From Chalara sp. BL73 (lineage: Eukaryota; Ascomycota; Leotiomycetes; Helotiales): a stretch of DNA of 64,000 nucleotides. The stretch spans positions 1,242,501 through 1,306,500 of the forward strand of contig CAKJVC010000010.1 of assembly GCA_918026815.1 (NCBI GenBank). Reading direction: 5' to 3'. Positions 44,831-54,849 of this stretch are shown piece by piece (the stretch's first letter is position 1; each line of letters starts with the position of its first letter). A model generated the notes under the pieces. That model saw nothing but the letters and a program-made list of their open reading frames with translations. It did not search any database and was not told the DNA's origin. Position numbers and translations under genes: made by a program.

Positions 44831-44868
44831 TAAAAGACTCAAGCTTGCCTTTCTCCCAGGAGTACTAG

Positions 44869-45051
44869 TGTCGGAATACCTACCACGTAGCAAAAAACGC
44901 AGTAGCTGTGACTACGCTCTTGTTTTTGTGGTTGTGGTGTTTGTTGATTCATTCTAAGCTACGGCCTATTACCAGGTAGATATATGTGACAGAAGACCCA
45001 CAATTCATGCGATCCGGTGGATCGTGTGAGCTATGTACATACATTCCAACG
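44869..45051 (+). repeat. LTR family M, copy 1
   Basis: About 183 bp, TGTCGGAATACCTACCACG...TTCCAACG. It matches 53808-54005. No convincing target duplication. Confidence 0.7.
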
Positions 45052-45224
45052 GCTACGAGCCGTAAAAAAGAAACCAAAACCCGCAAAATAGGTTGCAAGT
45101 TCTTTATTATAGCTATAGGTTAGGTGAAGCACACTGGGAAGTTCAATATTGAGAAAGAAGTCAATACAATACTCATAACCACCCTCAAGCTACGCAACAT
45201 CATCACACCCGGTACATCGCAAGC

Positions 45225-45455
45225 TGTCACGGCCCTACATCGCTTGGGGCTCGGCCCTTTGGAGCTCGGCCCCTGACACCACAGGGCCTCGCATACACTG
45301 GCCCCTGGCCAGTCTCCTGTATATAAAGCACTGCCTTCCTTCCCTTCTGTCTGTAGCTTGTTCTCTTAGTTATAACAATTGACAGCCGTTCATACCTTTG
45401 AGTCCCTCTACCTGAGACCTACGGATGAGATCCCTGTTCGCCTCGAGTTGTTACA
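45225..45455 (-). repeat. Solo LTR, family A, reverse copy
   Basis: 231 bp, TGTCACGGCCCTAC...CGAGTTGTTACA, the reverse complement of the copies at 161, 340 and 2400. Flanks CAAGC (45220-45224) and CAAGT (45456-45460) match at four of five bases. Confidence 0.88.
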
Positions 45456-45597
45456 CAAGTTTGCTTAAAAGGATATAAACAAAGCAAAAAGGCTTCATTC
45501 CGCCGGTACATAATTTTCTCTTTAGTTTACAGGCTATTCTAACAGCTCTAAAAATCAAACCACGAGACTTTATAACTTTTCTCCGATAAAACACTTC

Positions 45598-45959
45598 TGT
45601 CACGGTTAGCACGTGACCAGTTCGTGTATATTCCCTAATTAGGACTAGCAGCATCTGGCCTGAGAGCCAGACTGTCACGTCGCATGCTCCCAAGCACACG
45701 TGACCCATATTAGGCGAGCTCTCCGAGCGCCTTGTGTATATATAGCCTGCTCTCCTCGAGCTCCTTCTTCCTTCCTCAGCTATAGATTCTCGTATTGCAC
45801 CACCGTTGCCCTCTGTATCTGTAGATCCACAGCGCGTGCCGTGACACAGACTTAGTCGAGAGCTTCTCCAGAGCACCACCTCTTCTCCTTAGTTTAGTAA
45901 TTTCGTATTGAAGCGCCTACAAACCGCCTTTCCAGGCTCATGGAGCCGTATTCGTGACA
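45598..45959 (+). repeat. LTR family D, copy 2, split by an LTR
   Basis: TGTCACGGTTAGCACGTGACC...ATTCGTGACA, interrupted at 45673-45846 by a family B LTR. Without the insert it is about 183 bp, like the 39405-39589 copy. Confidence 0.9.
45673..45846 (-). repeat. Solo LTR, family B, nested in LTR family D
   Basis: 174 bp, TGTCACGTCGCATG...GCGTGCCGTGACA, reverse complement of 11396-11569. Perfect target duplication CAGAC at 45668-45672 and 45847-45851. Confidence 0.95.
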
Positions 45960-46232
45960 TTTGGTACATTGACATCTGATAGTAAGGTAGGGCGACAGTA
46001 AGGTGTACAGAGTATTATGAAGTGCGCATATTGCATGAGTTACAGTCATTACTTTTTCCGTACTCAGTGTGTGGCTTATCATATTAATTAGGGATAGTTA
46101 GAAGCTCCTTAGCAAAGTTGGATGCGTCATAACGCTTCCCTTGTTTTAAACGCTTCGCTGACGCTCGCAACTGAATAGGCTTAGTTCGGAAATTTTAAAT
46201 TGGGTGGTCTTGGCGAAGCGGTCCTGAGATAA

Positions 46233-46368
46233 TGTCGCGGCACGGCACGCGCGGTGGATCTACAGATACAGTGGGAAACGGTGGTATAATACGTAAGAAT
46301 CTAAAGCTAGGGAAGAAAGAGGAGCTCGGTTAATATGGGTCACGTGTGCTCCCGAGGAGGGACGTGAC
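46233..46368 (+). repeat. LTR family B, internally deleted copy
   Basis: TGTCGCGGCACGGCACGCG...GGGACGTGAC. It lacks the central TATATATA segment present in the other B copies. No matching flanks. Confidence 0.75.
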
Positions 46369-46905
46369 TGATGAGGCTATCTTAAGTTGTCAAGGTTTAA
46401 AAAATAGGTAACCCAGAGCATGGTATCTGTGCATCTGGGAAATAAGCTTATTTGAGCCGCAATACGAACCTTGTGAAAATCCCTGGATTACACTGTATAC
46501 GACGCCGTGTTACTACCAGTACTGCAGGATTATACAGTCCGTACAAATATTAAGATATTACGCTTTTATAGGTGACAATATTGTACTAAACTACACGGTA
46601 CAGTATTGCCGTAGTGGTGACGCTAACGTTTAGACTATTCCATACACTGACTGTAAACACACGTGAAATATATACCAAGACGGCACACATGCACATTAGC
46701 GCTCCATCCATTTATTGGTTCCACACGATTTACACGTGCAGAAAAGTATCCAAAAATAATATTTGTGAAAGTTGAGTATGTATCTGATGGTCGCCTTCCG
46801 CCCGTCCTCGCGCCTATCAATTCTTTATTGCTCTCCTATTTATCCTAGGTTTCTCTGTCGCTTACTTCCATTTTCAAGTACTTGTCCGTAAACTTTACCA
46901 GCGCA
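46369..46905. other. No gene seen; upstream region of CFEM-like gene
   Basis: AT-rich. Small frames on both strands (46635-46848) lack motifs. The last 100 bp are pyrimidine-rich, as usual before fungal start codons. Confidence 0.4.
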
Positions 46906-47698
46906 ATGTTTTTCAGTCTTCTTCTTATTCCTCTCTTCTCTAGTTTATCGTTTTCGAAGGGAGTCACCCTAACAAATGGTATAGAGTACCAGTCACTACG
47001 ACCATGTGCCCAGGGTTGCTTCGGCAGTACCATCAGCATGGACACTTGGGATCTGGCTAATGAAATTGGCTGTGACCCTTCTCCGGCGACTGAAGAATGC
47101 ATTTGTCGACCAGACCTTCAGGCAGCTGCAGACTCATACTTGACGCAGTGTGTATATAAGAGATGCAGCCAAAATGATTTGGACACCAACAGCGCAGTTT
47201 CTATCTACGATAGTTACTGCACGGCGGCGGGTTTCATGAGAGACAATACCCCCGCGACAACGGTTTCAGGTACGGATCTCTTTCCTATGGTTACAGTCAC
47301 CTCCGTTCGAACTGTATATGCATCGTCTGCGGCGGTGAGGCTGAGGCCACCGCTAGAGGCTCTCGCCCCCTTCTTGTAGAAAAGAGTTGAGTTGACGGGT
47401 TTGAATTTCTCTAGTGCAATCAAGTTCACTTCCTTCCTCAACATCAGACCTTTCGAAGTCTACCTTACAATCTCAAATTACCCAGAAGTCAACACCAACA
47501 CCATCAAACAATAATCCCACCTCCGTATCAAATTCTGAGAGCGTCCCAGCTGGAACATCGCTTGCAAGTAGCAAAAGTAACGATAAAGGGAATCTGGGTA
47601 CAGGCGAAATGATTGGTATAATAGTTGCCGTTGTTGGCGTTGTTGCTACAGCTATCGGAGTTTGGTTTTCGTACAAGGCGTTCAATAAGAAGCGCTAG
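46906..47698 (+). CDS. CFEM-like secreted or membrane-anchored cysteine-rich protein
   Basis: Exons 46906-47269 and 47415-47698 (intron 145 bp, GTACGG...CTAG), 648 nt, 215 residues. Signal peptide MFFSLLLIPLFSSLSFSKG (about 1-19). Residues about 28-107 carry eight cysteines in a CFEM-like order: PCAQGC, IGC, ECICR, QCVYKRC, SYC, with the typical DLQAAADSYLTQC. Then a Ser/Thr-rich stalk (about 120-180) and one hydrophobic helix (IGIIVAVVGVVATAIGVWF) followed by a short basic tail SYKAFNKKR, so it is more likely a single-pass membrane protein than GPI-anchored. CFEM proteins act at the cell surface, in haem/iron uptake, adhesion or host interaction. Another donor, GTGAGG at 47335, would not keep frame. 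ATG chosen because it gives a clean signal peptide. Confidence 0.8.
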
Positions 47699-47834
47699 CC
47701 AAATAATGGTATGGCGGATCTATGTAAATTTATTTCCAGTTTGTCAGAAATATGATATTGATAGATGGTATCACGTCGATAGAATACGGGTTGTTGGTGC
47801 TTGTATTAAATATCATGTTTGTTTGTTTGTTTTA

Positions 47835-48010
47835 CTATTTAACGTCTAACTAAAGGGCCGTGTGAAGCACGGGACCTACTCCGTCTTCAAAGATATGACG
47901 CTAAGAGTACACTCCTAGAAACCGAAAGCCGAAAGCTTGGGGCATACTAAGATACTTAGCGTTTTCCCTTAACCGCAAGTGTTAGTCAAGAAAGTAATTG
48001 GCTCGTTTAC
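47835..48010 (+). repeat. Dispersed repeat family L, copy 2
   Basis: Matches 44188-44370 over GATATGACGCTA, CTAGAAACCG, GCATACT and CCGCAAGT. It lies just downstream of the CFEM-like gene. Confidence 0.65.
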
Positions 48011-48716
48011 CCCATACTCTCTGAAGGCTCTGTGACTTTCTTCTTCTATTTCATTAAATTTCAGGCGCTCCATTAGATGATTCAGATCACGGGGATTGTG
48101 GTCTGTGGTCTTCTACCATATCTTTAAGGGAAGTGTACGTCGAATACGTAATTTATAACAACTTCGGCAATACGTCGCTCTGTAGTGGCTCTAGTACACT
48201 GAATCAGCAGCTTTGTAAAGAACTTCTAAAAAGTGGCTCTGTCATTCAATTGGCCGTAGTAAGCCTATGTCGAGTTGTTACCGCCTCCCCAACAGGGCAC
48301 ACATTGTCAATCAACCAGAGCAATCAAACCAGAGGTCGTGTGGAATATAGAGTCGGAAATGGATGACCCAAGTCAGACGCGCCAATCGCCTTGGCAAGCC
48401 ATACCAATCAAGTGCCTTTTTCTGAATGACACTTGTAGTTGGGAAGACTCAAATCGTAGAGATCTGGATTGGCCGGAAAAGAATGAGGCTGACAGTATCG
48501 CCTGTAATTCATGAGTGGGAGCATGTTAAATAATGATAACTCGAGATAAGTGAATGAATGAGTCATTTTGTTCTGCTCCCAAAACCTCCAGAACAAAGCA
48601 AAGTGTTTTCGTTCCCGAAAGCTACTGAAGCATCATAGAAGATCTCTAAGAGCTTACAACGGCTTTGTGTTATCACCTACCGCAGGTTCTCCCGTCTCAT
48701 TGCCCTTCGACGCCAT
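48011..48716. other. No gene recognised
   Basis: Frames at 48133-48366 and 48275-48514 show no motif. Confidence 0.4.
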
Positions 48717-48726
48717 GTGGCTGTGA

Positions 48727-50368
48727 ACGATCGGGTTTTTTCTCTATCCCAAAGGGCTATTGAAAATGTTACCAACAATGGAGCGTGGAGAACACTCCGG
48801 CAAGCACTTGCAACGCCGTATCACAAAGATAGACATCCAGGGGCCAACCTAGTTGAACACGATTTCTTAGTGCGATATCTCATCTGGCAAGGCCGTACAT
48901 AGAATCAATATCGCTATGGCAGAAAGTTCCCTCATGCACGAGGAATTGATCAATTATCTACGCTCACATGCAAGTGTTGGGTCATGCACATCTATGCATG
49001 TACTGACTGTTGTAGTTAGATGTTGATCCTTTCTCTCATCTCAGGTATGGCAGTGGTCTGAACGAATCTCCTCGTCTGCTTAAAGCCGTCTCGTCATTTT
49101 TAAATTCTCGTTTTCAGCCAGCTATACTCGCCAGAAAAGAAGAACTCATAATTACCTCTGGAGTGACCTCTTCAATAGATTCGCTGACCTGGTGTATCTG
49201 CACTCCTAGAGAGGGAATCCTGGTCAGCAAACCGCTTTATTCTGGGTTCCTAACATATATTGAGGTGAGAAGCCACCGGCGCCTACTGCCTGTCTCCTTT
49301 CTTCAAGAAAACCACAATTACTGCTTTGATGAAGTATTCGACGCCGAGGCGAATAGAACGGCGTTCAAAAGAGCGTTGAAACAATATGAAGAGGAAGGAA
49401 CCGAGATCCAAGCTGTATCTGACAAACCCTAGCCTTCACAACCCATTGGGGAGATGTTATGTATGGTCTCTTATTATTCGAAGTGCAGGATTGGCGACAA
49501 TGCTTATCCCTTGATCCAGTCCACAGATACATTGAAAGAGATAACGCAATTCTACTCTTAATATAATCTCCATCTTATCTCCGGCGAGATCTACGCCAAT
49601 TCTACGTTTGCCAACTCGTGCTCCCCAGATGCTACGGCGCTCAGTTCCATTCTATCAGTCAACATAGAAAGCATCATTGGTCCACAATTTGTCCATGTGA
49701 TCTATGGCATGTGTAAGGACTTCTGCGCAAACGGCTTGAGACTTGGTATCCTCCAAGTTCGGAACAAGAACCTCTATGAAACTGTGAGCGGTATTAGGTA
49801 AGCCGTAACCGTGTGATAGAACCTTATAGTACAACTCTGATCTACCCTCGCAGTGGTTTTTCTTGAACGCCATATGTCACTTAGGACCTGTGGGCTAGGA
49901 TTCTGGAAGATAGAGAATTCCTTAACAGATTCATCACCGAAAACCAAAATCGACTTGCCAAGAGCTACACTGCGTGCACAACATTCCTGTATAGACATGA
50001 TATTCCATATGTGAAAAGAGGGCAAGTAAATTCCTAATCCCCATCTCTATGGGGAGCCAGCATTGGCCCACATCAGAAATTTGGTGTCGTTTTTATTCCG
50101 TTTGCTAACTGCACGTTACCATATAGGAATGTGGGATTTTTTGTTTGGGCACAACTCCTTAAATCTGAGTCTGCCAGTTCTATTCCCCGAAGTACACTCA
50201 AAACCGAGCCCGTAAAGACTTGCGCCAGCAGCGGCGCTTTCGTAAAGGACGGGGGGGGGACTTTGCCCAAGAAAGAAAAGATGGGTGATTCCGAATTGCA
50301 TTCACATTAGATCAAGTCACCTTAGAAGTAGCCATGGAGAGGTTGATGAAGAGCATCGGAGAAATGTG
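48727..50368 (+). pseudogene. ACC synthase-like class I/II aminotransferase, broken
   Basis: Pieces in several frames follow the order of 1-aminocyclopropane-1-carboxylate-synthase-like PLP enzymes: LSQRAIENV, ESSLMHEELINYLRSHA (48920-48970), YGSGLNESPRLLKAVSSFLNSRF (49050-49110), ELIITSGVTSSIDSL, GILVSKPLYSGF, AEANRTAFKRALKQYEEEGTEIQA, NPLGRCY-like (49440), LREITQFYS...NLHLISGEIYA (49530-49600), the PLP-lysine region YGMCKDFCANGLRLG (49700-49750), WARILEDREFLNRFITENQ (49890-49950), and the C-terminus RIAFTLDQVTLEVAMERLM (50290-50360) with a TGA where a Trp codon is expected. Multiple stops and frameshifts; some gaps are decayed introns. The catalytic Lys codon survives but the gene cannot make the enzyme. 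Confidence 0.85.
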
Positions 50369-50661
50369 AACCGTTTGAAATTGGACGGAATAACGGCAGA
50401 GTGACTAGTCTAAGATTATATGAGAAGGACGCCTCTGGATCTAGTATCAATTCCGGGTGATCTCAAGCTATTGACTGTATGGAACTTTTGGTTGGTGGAA
50501 CCATAGCTATCCATCAGCTTGTCGTTTTATGGTTAAGACGGGCATACCGGGCTTAGCCACGACATTATATTGAATAAATTACTTAGCTTTATTGTCTATT
50601 TCATGGAACTCTTTGATGCTCAAGGATCATCTCATCTATTCTTCAGCTCTGTACATACATA
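50369..50661. other. No gene seen
   Basis: Intergenic between the aminotransferase relic and the 3' end of the GNAT gene. Confidence 0.5.
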
Positions 50662-51213
50662 TTATCTGGGCAAGTAGAGATTTGGTGGGAAGCCCTTTCC
50701 TTTATGTTGGAGAATTGCTGGTCCTCCATCTGATCCATCTTTCGATCCAACTAGTTCCATGCTCATGAGTTTCTTGTAAAATGGTACCGAGCGTTCCCAG
50801 TCCGCCGTGAACAACATGCTCCTTCGCAAGTAAGGCATTGACTCTATGACCTCTTGTACGCACATAATCAACCATTTCCCTAACCCACGTCCTTGATACA
50901 TTGGCCAAACGTAAACATCAGTCAGGTAGACGAAAGTGGTAAAATCAGTTACACAGCGCGCAAAACCGACGAGTTCCAGGTCTGGTTCATTATCCCCTTC
51001 CTTTTCTCCACCCCCATTCTTATATAGACCAAAGCATAAGGAATTCCGAAGAGTCTCTCGCATCACTTCCTCTGGCATTGGGAGTGCCCAGTACACATCT
51101 CTACTAGCAAATGCGTGATTGAGCTTCTCAGTGGGGAGAAGCAATGAGTCAGTCGAAATCATGAAGTTGTCTTTCGACCAAGTGCGGTGTTGTAATCTGA
51201 GGCCCTCGGACAT
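50662..51213 (-). CDS. GNAT-family N-acetyltransferase
   Basis: 183 residues from MSEGLRLQHRTW. The frame is open to 51285, but that stretch begins with GTG and contains GTGAGT near 51285, so an upstream exon may exist. GNAT core: ISTDSLLLPTEKLNHAFAS near the N-terminus, LVGFARCVTDFTTFVYLTDVYVWPMYQGRGLGKWLI (beta4, and acetyl-CoA pyrophosphate-binding Q/R-x-x-G-x-G/A as QGRGLG, about 105-115), and FYKKLMSMELVG near the C-terminus. Such enzymes transfer an acetyl group from acetyl-CoA to an amine; the substrate is unknown. The frame is intact and the length is usual for the family. Confidence 0.85.
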   Translation of the reverse strand: MSEGLRLQHRTWSKDNFMISTDSLLLPTEKLNHAFASRDVYWALPMPEEVMRETLRNSLCFGLYKNGGGEKEGDNEPDLELVGFARCVTDFTTFVYLTDVYVWPMYQGRGLGKWLIMCVQEVIESMPYLRRSMLFTADWERSVPFYKKLMSMELVGSKDGSDGGPAILQHKGKGFPPNLYLPR

Positions 51214-51846
51214 CCTGTTTACGTGCTTTCTCCTTAGATTAGAGTTTGGAATCGACACCCGAGCTTTTAGAGACCAACTCACCACAAAGGATATTTTCCT
51301 ATGAAATTAAGGGTGTTCTTCAATCTGCAAATATGAGTTCAGACAGAGTTGAAGTTGTAATATTGTCACGCTATAAAGTGAGTCATAGCCAATCTATGAG
51401 CCAAGAAAAAGCATTGATTTAGCGCAGCATTTTTTCGGGCCGGACGCGTAATCCTTCCCTTGTTCGCCAGCATCTCTCCAATCTCCACAATTTCTTTTCA
51501 GTCATTGTCAAAAACGATGGAAAACTAAATACTAGAACTATCAAGAGAAAACACATTATTTCTAATTAAGGAAGTAGAAGCGAAAAGTATTGCTTAGTAA
51601 GGTAGTATATCCAGCTTTATGGCTCTCCCCGTTTCCCACTTTCAGTTCAAAGATTGCACGGTGCCAAACATCACACAAGATAGTGGCTTAACTGGATGGC
51701 CACGTATATTCCAAACCATGCCAGGCCTCGCCAATTCTAGGCCAGCTTTAAGCCCGAACAAGGAGATAATTGCTAGTCACGGCGATTGTATCCTTGTTTC
51801 ACGTGGAGAATGATGTACTTTATTGTATAGAAGATCTTGCAGTAAA
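51214..51846. other. No gene seen; GNAT upstream region
   Basis: Between two minus-strand genes. The first part may hold a short upstream exon of the GNAT gene; no other content was recognised. Confidence 0.4.
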
Positions 51847-52635
51847 TTATATTGCTAGTTTCTTTGCCGCTTTATTAGCATCAAAAAGAGCAGCCCGTTC
51901 TATAACTTTCTCAGACAACAGAGTACTGCCTGGGGTGTTCAGCTCCCTGAAGCCTTCAATGACACCGATTCGATCTCCGGCAGGCTTCTCCTGGCTCCAT
52001 TTGAATCTACCAGAGATAGAGGTAATTTCGATTGCTATGCCGATAATGTTCTTTGTGAGCAATTCAATATACCGCTCGGGCGCATCCTCCACCTTCCACG
52101 GACGTGTTTCGGACGTCTTGCCATAACCCATTATCGACGTTTCCATGTGCTCAGACAAGTCGGCTATCTGTGTCGCAAGAAACAATCCAAATTCGTCTGA
52201 GTTTGTGTCGAAGTACACCCTTGCTTTACCATGAACCTCTACGGCCTCATAGTCCCAGGTAGGAACTACTTTTCCAGTGTCGGGCTTCGTTTGTTTATAG
52301 AATTTGGGGGTCACATAGTGGTGGACTGGCCCGTTGAATATCACTAGTACATCATGTTCGAGAATATTGGGTTTTGGCACCTTGACGGCTGCTGTGCAGC
52401 TTTCGATGATAGCCTTTGCTTGAGGATTTTGTCGTGCGATGTGGCCGCGAAGTCTGCCGAGACCACTTGTATCGCCCTCGAACTCAGAGTCGATAACCCA
52501 AGGAATATGACTGCTTTGGAGAAATGGAAAAGACTCCGACTGGATCGCTGTAGTCAAGACACCTAGCGGATTTTGACGAATAAAATCATGTAGAACCTCT
52601 GGCCGCTTCTCGGCGTTGAAGATAGGAAGATGCAT
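51847..52635 (-). CDS. FMN-binding split-barrel protein, PAI2-like
   Basis: 262 residues in one exon, start ATG at 52635 (MHLPIFNAEKRPEVLHDFI). Matches the family named after Bacillus PAI 2 (putative FMN-binding, negative transcriptional regulator family): FIRQNPLGVLTTAIQ, SHIPWVID, LRGHIARQNPQ, VLVIFNGPVHHYVTPKFY (the typical HxYVSP-like block), VPTWDYEAVEVHGKARVYFD, MGYGKTSETRPWKVEDAPERYIELLTKNIIGIAIEI, and GRFKWSQEKPAGDRIGVIEGF. All conserved blocks are present and the length is usual for fungal members. Probably binds FMN; the role in fungi is unknown. No operon-like context. Confidence 0.92.
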   Translation of the reverse strand: MHLPIFNAEKRPEVLHDFIRQNPLGVLTTAIQSESFPFLQSSHIPWVIDSEFEGDTSGLGRLRGHIARQNPQAKAIIESCTAAVKVPKPNILEHDVLVIFNGPVHHYVTPKFYKQTKPDTGKVVPTWDYEAVEVHGKARVYFDTNSDEFGLFLATQIADLSEHMETSIMGYGKTSETRPWKVEDAPERYIELLTKNIIGIAIEITSISGRFKWSQEKPAGDRIGVIEGFRELNTPGSTLLSEKVIERAALFDANKAAKKLAI

Positions 52636-52890
52636 GATGCTATTAATGAGGAAAGTGTGGAGGATTTGCTCCCCAGAGGCGTGGATATATAAACATAGTC
52701 ATGAATATGAGTCACCCAGCGTATTCCCGCAAGGCGGCCCCGCCGGGCCGCTATCGGCCGCCATCAGCACTCATGGATGGTTCAAACCTCAATAAACGAA
52801 GTCGGTAAGCCTCTAATAAATCGCACCAACGGCAAAGAACCGAAGAATCATCGAACATCCGGACCTATCGTTCGAGTCTTACTAGCAACA

Positions 52891-53220
52891 ATGCCCAGAG
52901 AATGCACCATCGCCACGAAGCACGGCGCCGTGCATGTCATACAAACCAGCACACCCCGAATAACACAAGCTTTAACTCTTCTCCTGGTCTATGGAAACAG
53001 TTCTAGCAGCCAAGTGTGGCGCCATATACTCCAAATATCTCACAACTAGATACTAAGTTGTTACCATCGACTTGCCAGGCCGTGGTACGTCTGGTGACGC
53101 TCCTGATCCGCAAGCATCGTACTCAATGCGTGGTTACGCTAAATGCATCGCCGAGATTCCGCAAAAGATGGGCATCTCTTGTCTCGTCATGCTTGGTTGG
53201 AGCCTTGGTGATCATATATG
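52891..53220 (+). pseudogene. Alpha/beta hydrolase gene truncated by a repeat
   Basis: MPRECTIATKHGAVHVIQTS...LLLVYGNSSSSQVWRHIL (oxyanion region near the HGNSSSS block), a frame change near 53045, then VVTIDLPGRGTSGDAPDPQASYSMRGYAKCI and the nucleophile elbow GWSLGDH with the catalytic Ser. The gene stops at 53220, where a TGTCACGG repeat start appears; the Asp and His of the triad and the whole C-terminal half are missing. Confidence 0.8.
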
Positions 53221-53248
53221 TGTCACGGTCCTAGAAATTACGTGCACG

Positions 53249-53626
53249 TGTAATAGCCAGGGTCGGCTAGGGACGGTTACAGGCCGTAAGCGAACCATGA
53301 GAATAACGAAGCCTAGTCGACAGCCGGTCGAAGGTTTACAGCCACCATAGGAGTGTATAGTCTAGACTATCGTGGGCTCCGACTGATAGAATGCTTTTCC
53401 GGGATACTGACCCCTTGAGCTCGGTGGCTCCGTAAGTCAAGGATAAATTACGGTTAAGGGATATAAGGAAACGCCAGAGTTCCCTGAAGGAAGGCAAGCC
53501 TGAGTTTTCTCTCTAGATTCGGAAGTATACTTTTGATATCAATACACCACTATTACAATCACATCGCCGGTCACGTGTTTTTACCTGTTGTATTGGAATC
53601 CCTCCTGCTGCCTTCCTATTGTTACA
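53249..53626 (+). repeat. J/K LTR, full-length copy
   Basis: 378 bp, TGTAATAGCCAGGGTCGGC...CCTATTGTTACA, with TG...CA ends. It matches 44409-44697 and, in reverse, 44699-44830. A short unrelated TGTCACGG piece (53221-53248) precedes it. No matching flanks. Confidence 0.75.
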
Positions 53627-53807
53627 TATACAGATACTAGCGTTGTGCCCTAACTGCCAGCATAAAAGCCGATAACGTAGAAAATCTAGGCCACATGTAG
53701 ACAACCTAGAAAATGCTGGCGCCTTCCACTTACCCGCTGCCCTCTTGCTCTCCTTCGCCACAGCAACAGCTTCTTATGCATTAGAATTCGAATTATGAAA
53801 AAGATAG

Positions 53808-54005
53808 TGTCGGAATACCTATCACCGTGCAAAAGGCGTAGTAGCTATTGGCTACGCTCTAGCGGTGGTGATTCTGGTATTCCCTGATTGCATGATATTC
53901 TGGTTCTAAGCTACGTTCTATCGCGGGGGGTTGTAGGTCCTGAAAGGACCAACAGCTCACGTGTACCGGTGGCCCATTTGAGCTTTATTGGCGTGCGTAC
54001 CAACA
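53808..54005 (+). repeat. Solo LTR, family M, copy 2
   Basis: 198 bp, TGTCGGAATACC...GTACCAACA. Flanks GATAG (53803-53807) and GCTAG (54006-54010) match at four of five bases. Confidence 0.8.
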
Positions 54006-54012
54006 GCTAGGC

Positions 54013-54785
54013 ATGGCGGCGCTGAGTTGGGCCATTATCGTAGCACGCGTTCTGGCCAGTCCCAGGCCTATCGTCAACCTGTCCGACATATTCCAGAGAT
54101 GGACAACGCAGGAAAGGGAACACTTCGATTATGGAGACAAGTTTGTTAAAAGAAGCCTTGCTCCTGGTGAGTATAATAAACGCATTGTAGGTCCATATTA
54201 TTGCTCATCTCTCAACATGAGGAGGCTGCAGAATGAGGCAGACTGCTTACAATTCATCGCAAGGGAAACGCCAATTCCAATGCCCAAAGTGCTAGCTGCA
54301 TATTAGCAAAATGGGCCGTTTCATCCTCGAAACAGAACGCATCGACGTTGTCTTAATGCAAGCACTGGAACCTGAGGAGCAGGTAAATGTGATGCCCCAA
54401 ATTCGCCTCTACCTTCAAATTCTATGCCATCTCCGGTCAGGCAAGATTGGTGGACCTTCTGGCGTTGTCTGCCTACTTTAAGCAGTTGTCTCTCATCCCA
54501 GTGGTTGCAAATCATGGTCTCAGGCAAATATATCCACATTCAATTTAGTATTTCGCCATCGAGACTTTTCACAGTCAAACCTCTTCTTTCATCGTACTAC
54601 CTTAAAACTTCTTGCGATCGGTGATTGGGGATACGGCAGATGTTATCTAGAAAGCCATGAGCTACCGCTCTTTGGGAGTCCCGTGAAGTCAGGAATCCAG
54701 TTGAAAACAATATCTGGCATAAAGGAGATCAAGGAATTTTGGGAAAAAGTTGCTGTTGAGTTGGTTACAGCAGAATACTTTTAAG
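54013..54785 (+). pseudogene. Phosphotransferase (APH/choline-kinase-like) relic
   Basis: Blocks in two frames: GDKFVKRSLAPGEYNK, RRLQNEADCLQFIARETPIPMPKVLAAY (lysine-lobe region typical of fungal APH proteins), then after a stop near 54304 and a frame change GRFILETERIDVVLMQALEPEEQ, IRLYLQILCHLRSGKIGGPSGVV, a scrambled middle lacking the HxD catalytic loop, then TTLKLLAIGDWGYGRCYLES (position of the second catalytic Asp: the usual IDWE is altered) and IKEIKEFWEKVAVEL. The relic covers nearly the whole family length, but stops, frame changes and the lost catalytic loop make it non-functional. It begins right after the family M LTR. Confidence 0.8.
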
Positions 54786-54849
54786 AAGTAAATCCCCGAT
54801 CGGTCCGTTAAATTGGATCACAACCAGAATTATTTCACATAAGATAGAG

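Noticed and set aside
53249..53626. Possible target duplication around the J/K LTR
   Set aside because: Flanks GCACG and TATAC do not match, so an insertion scar could not be shown.
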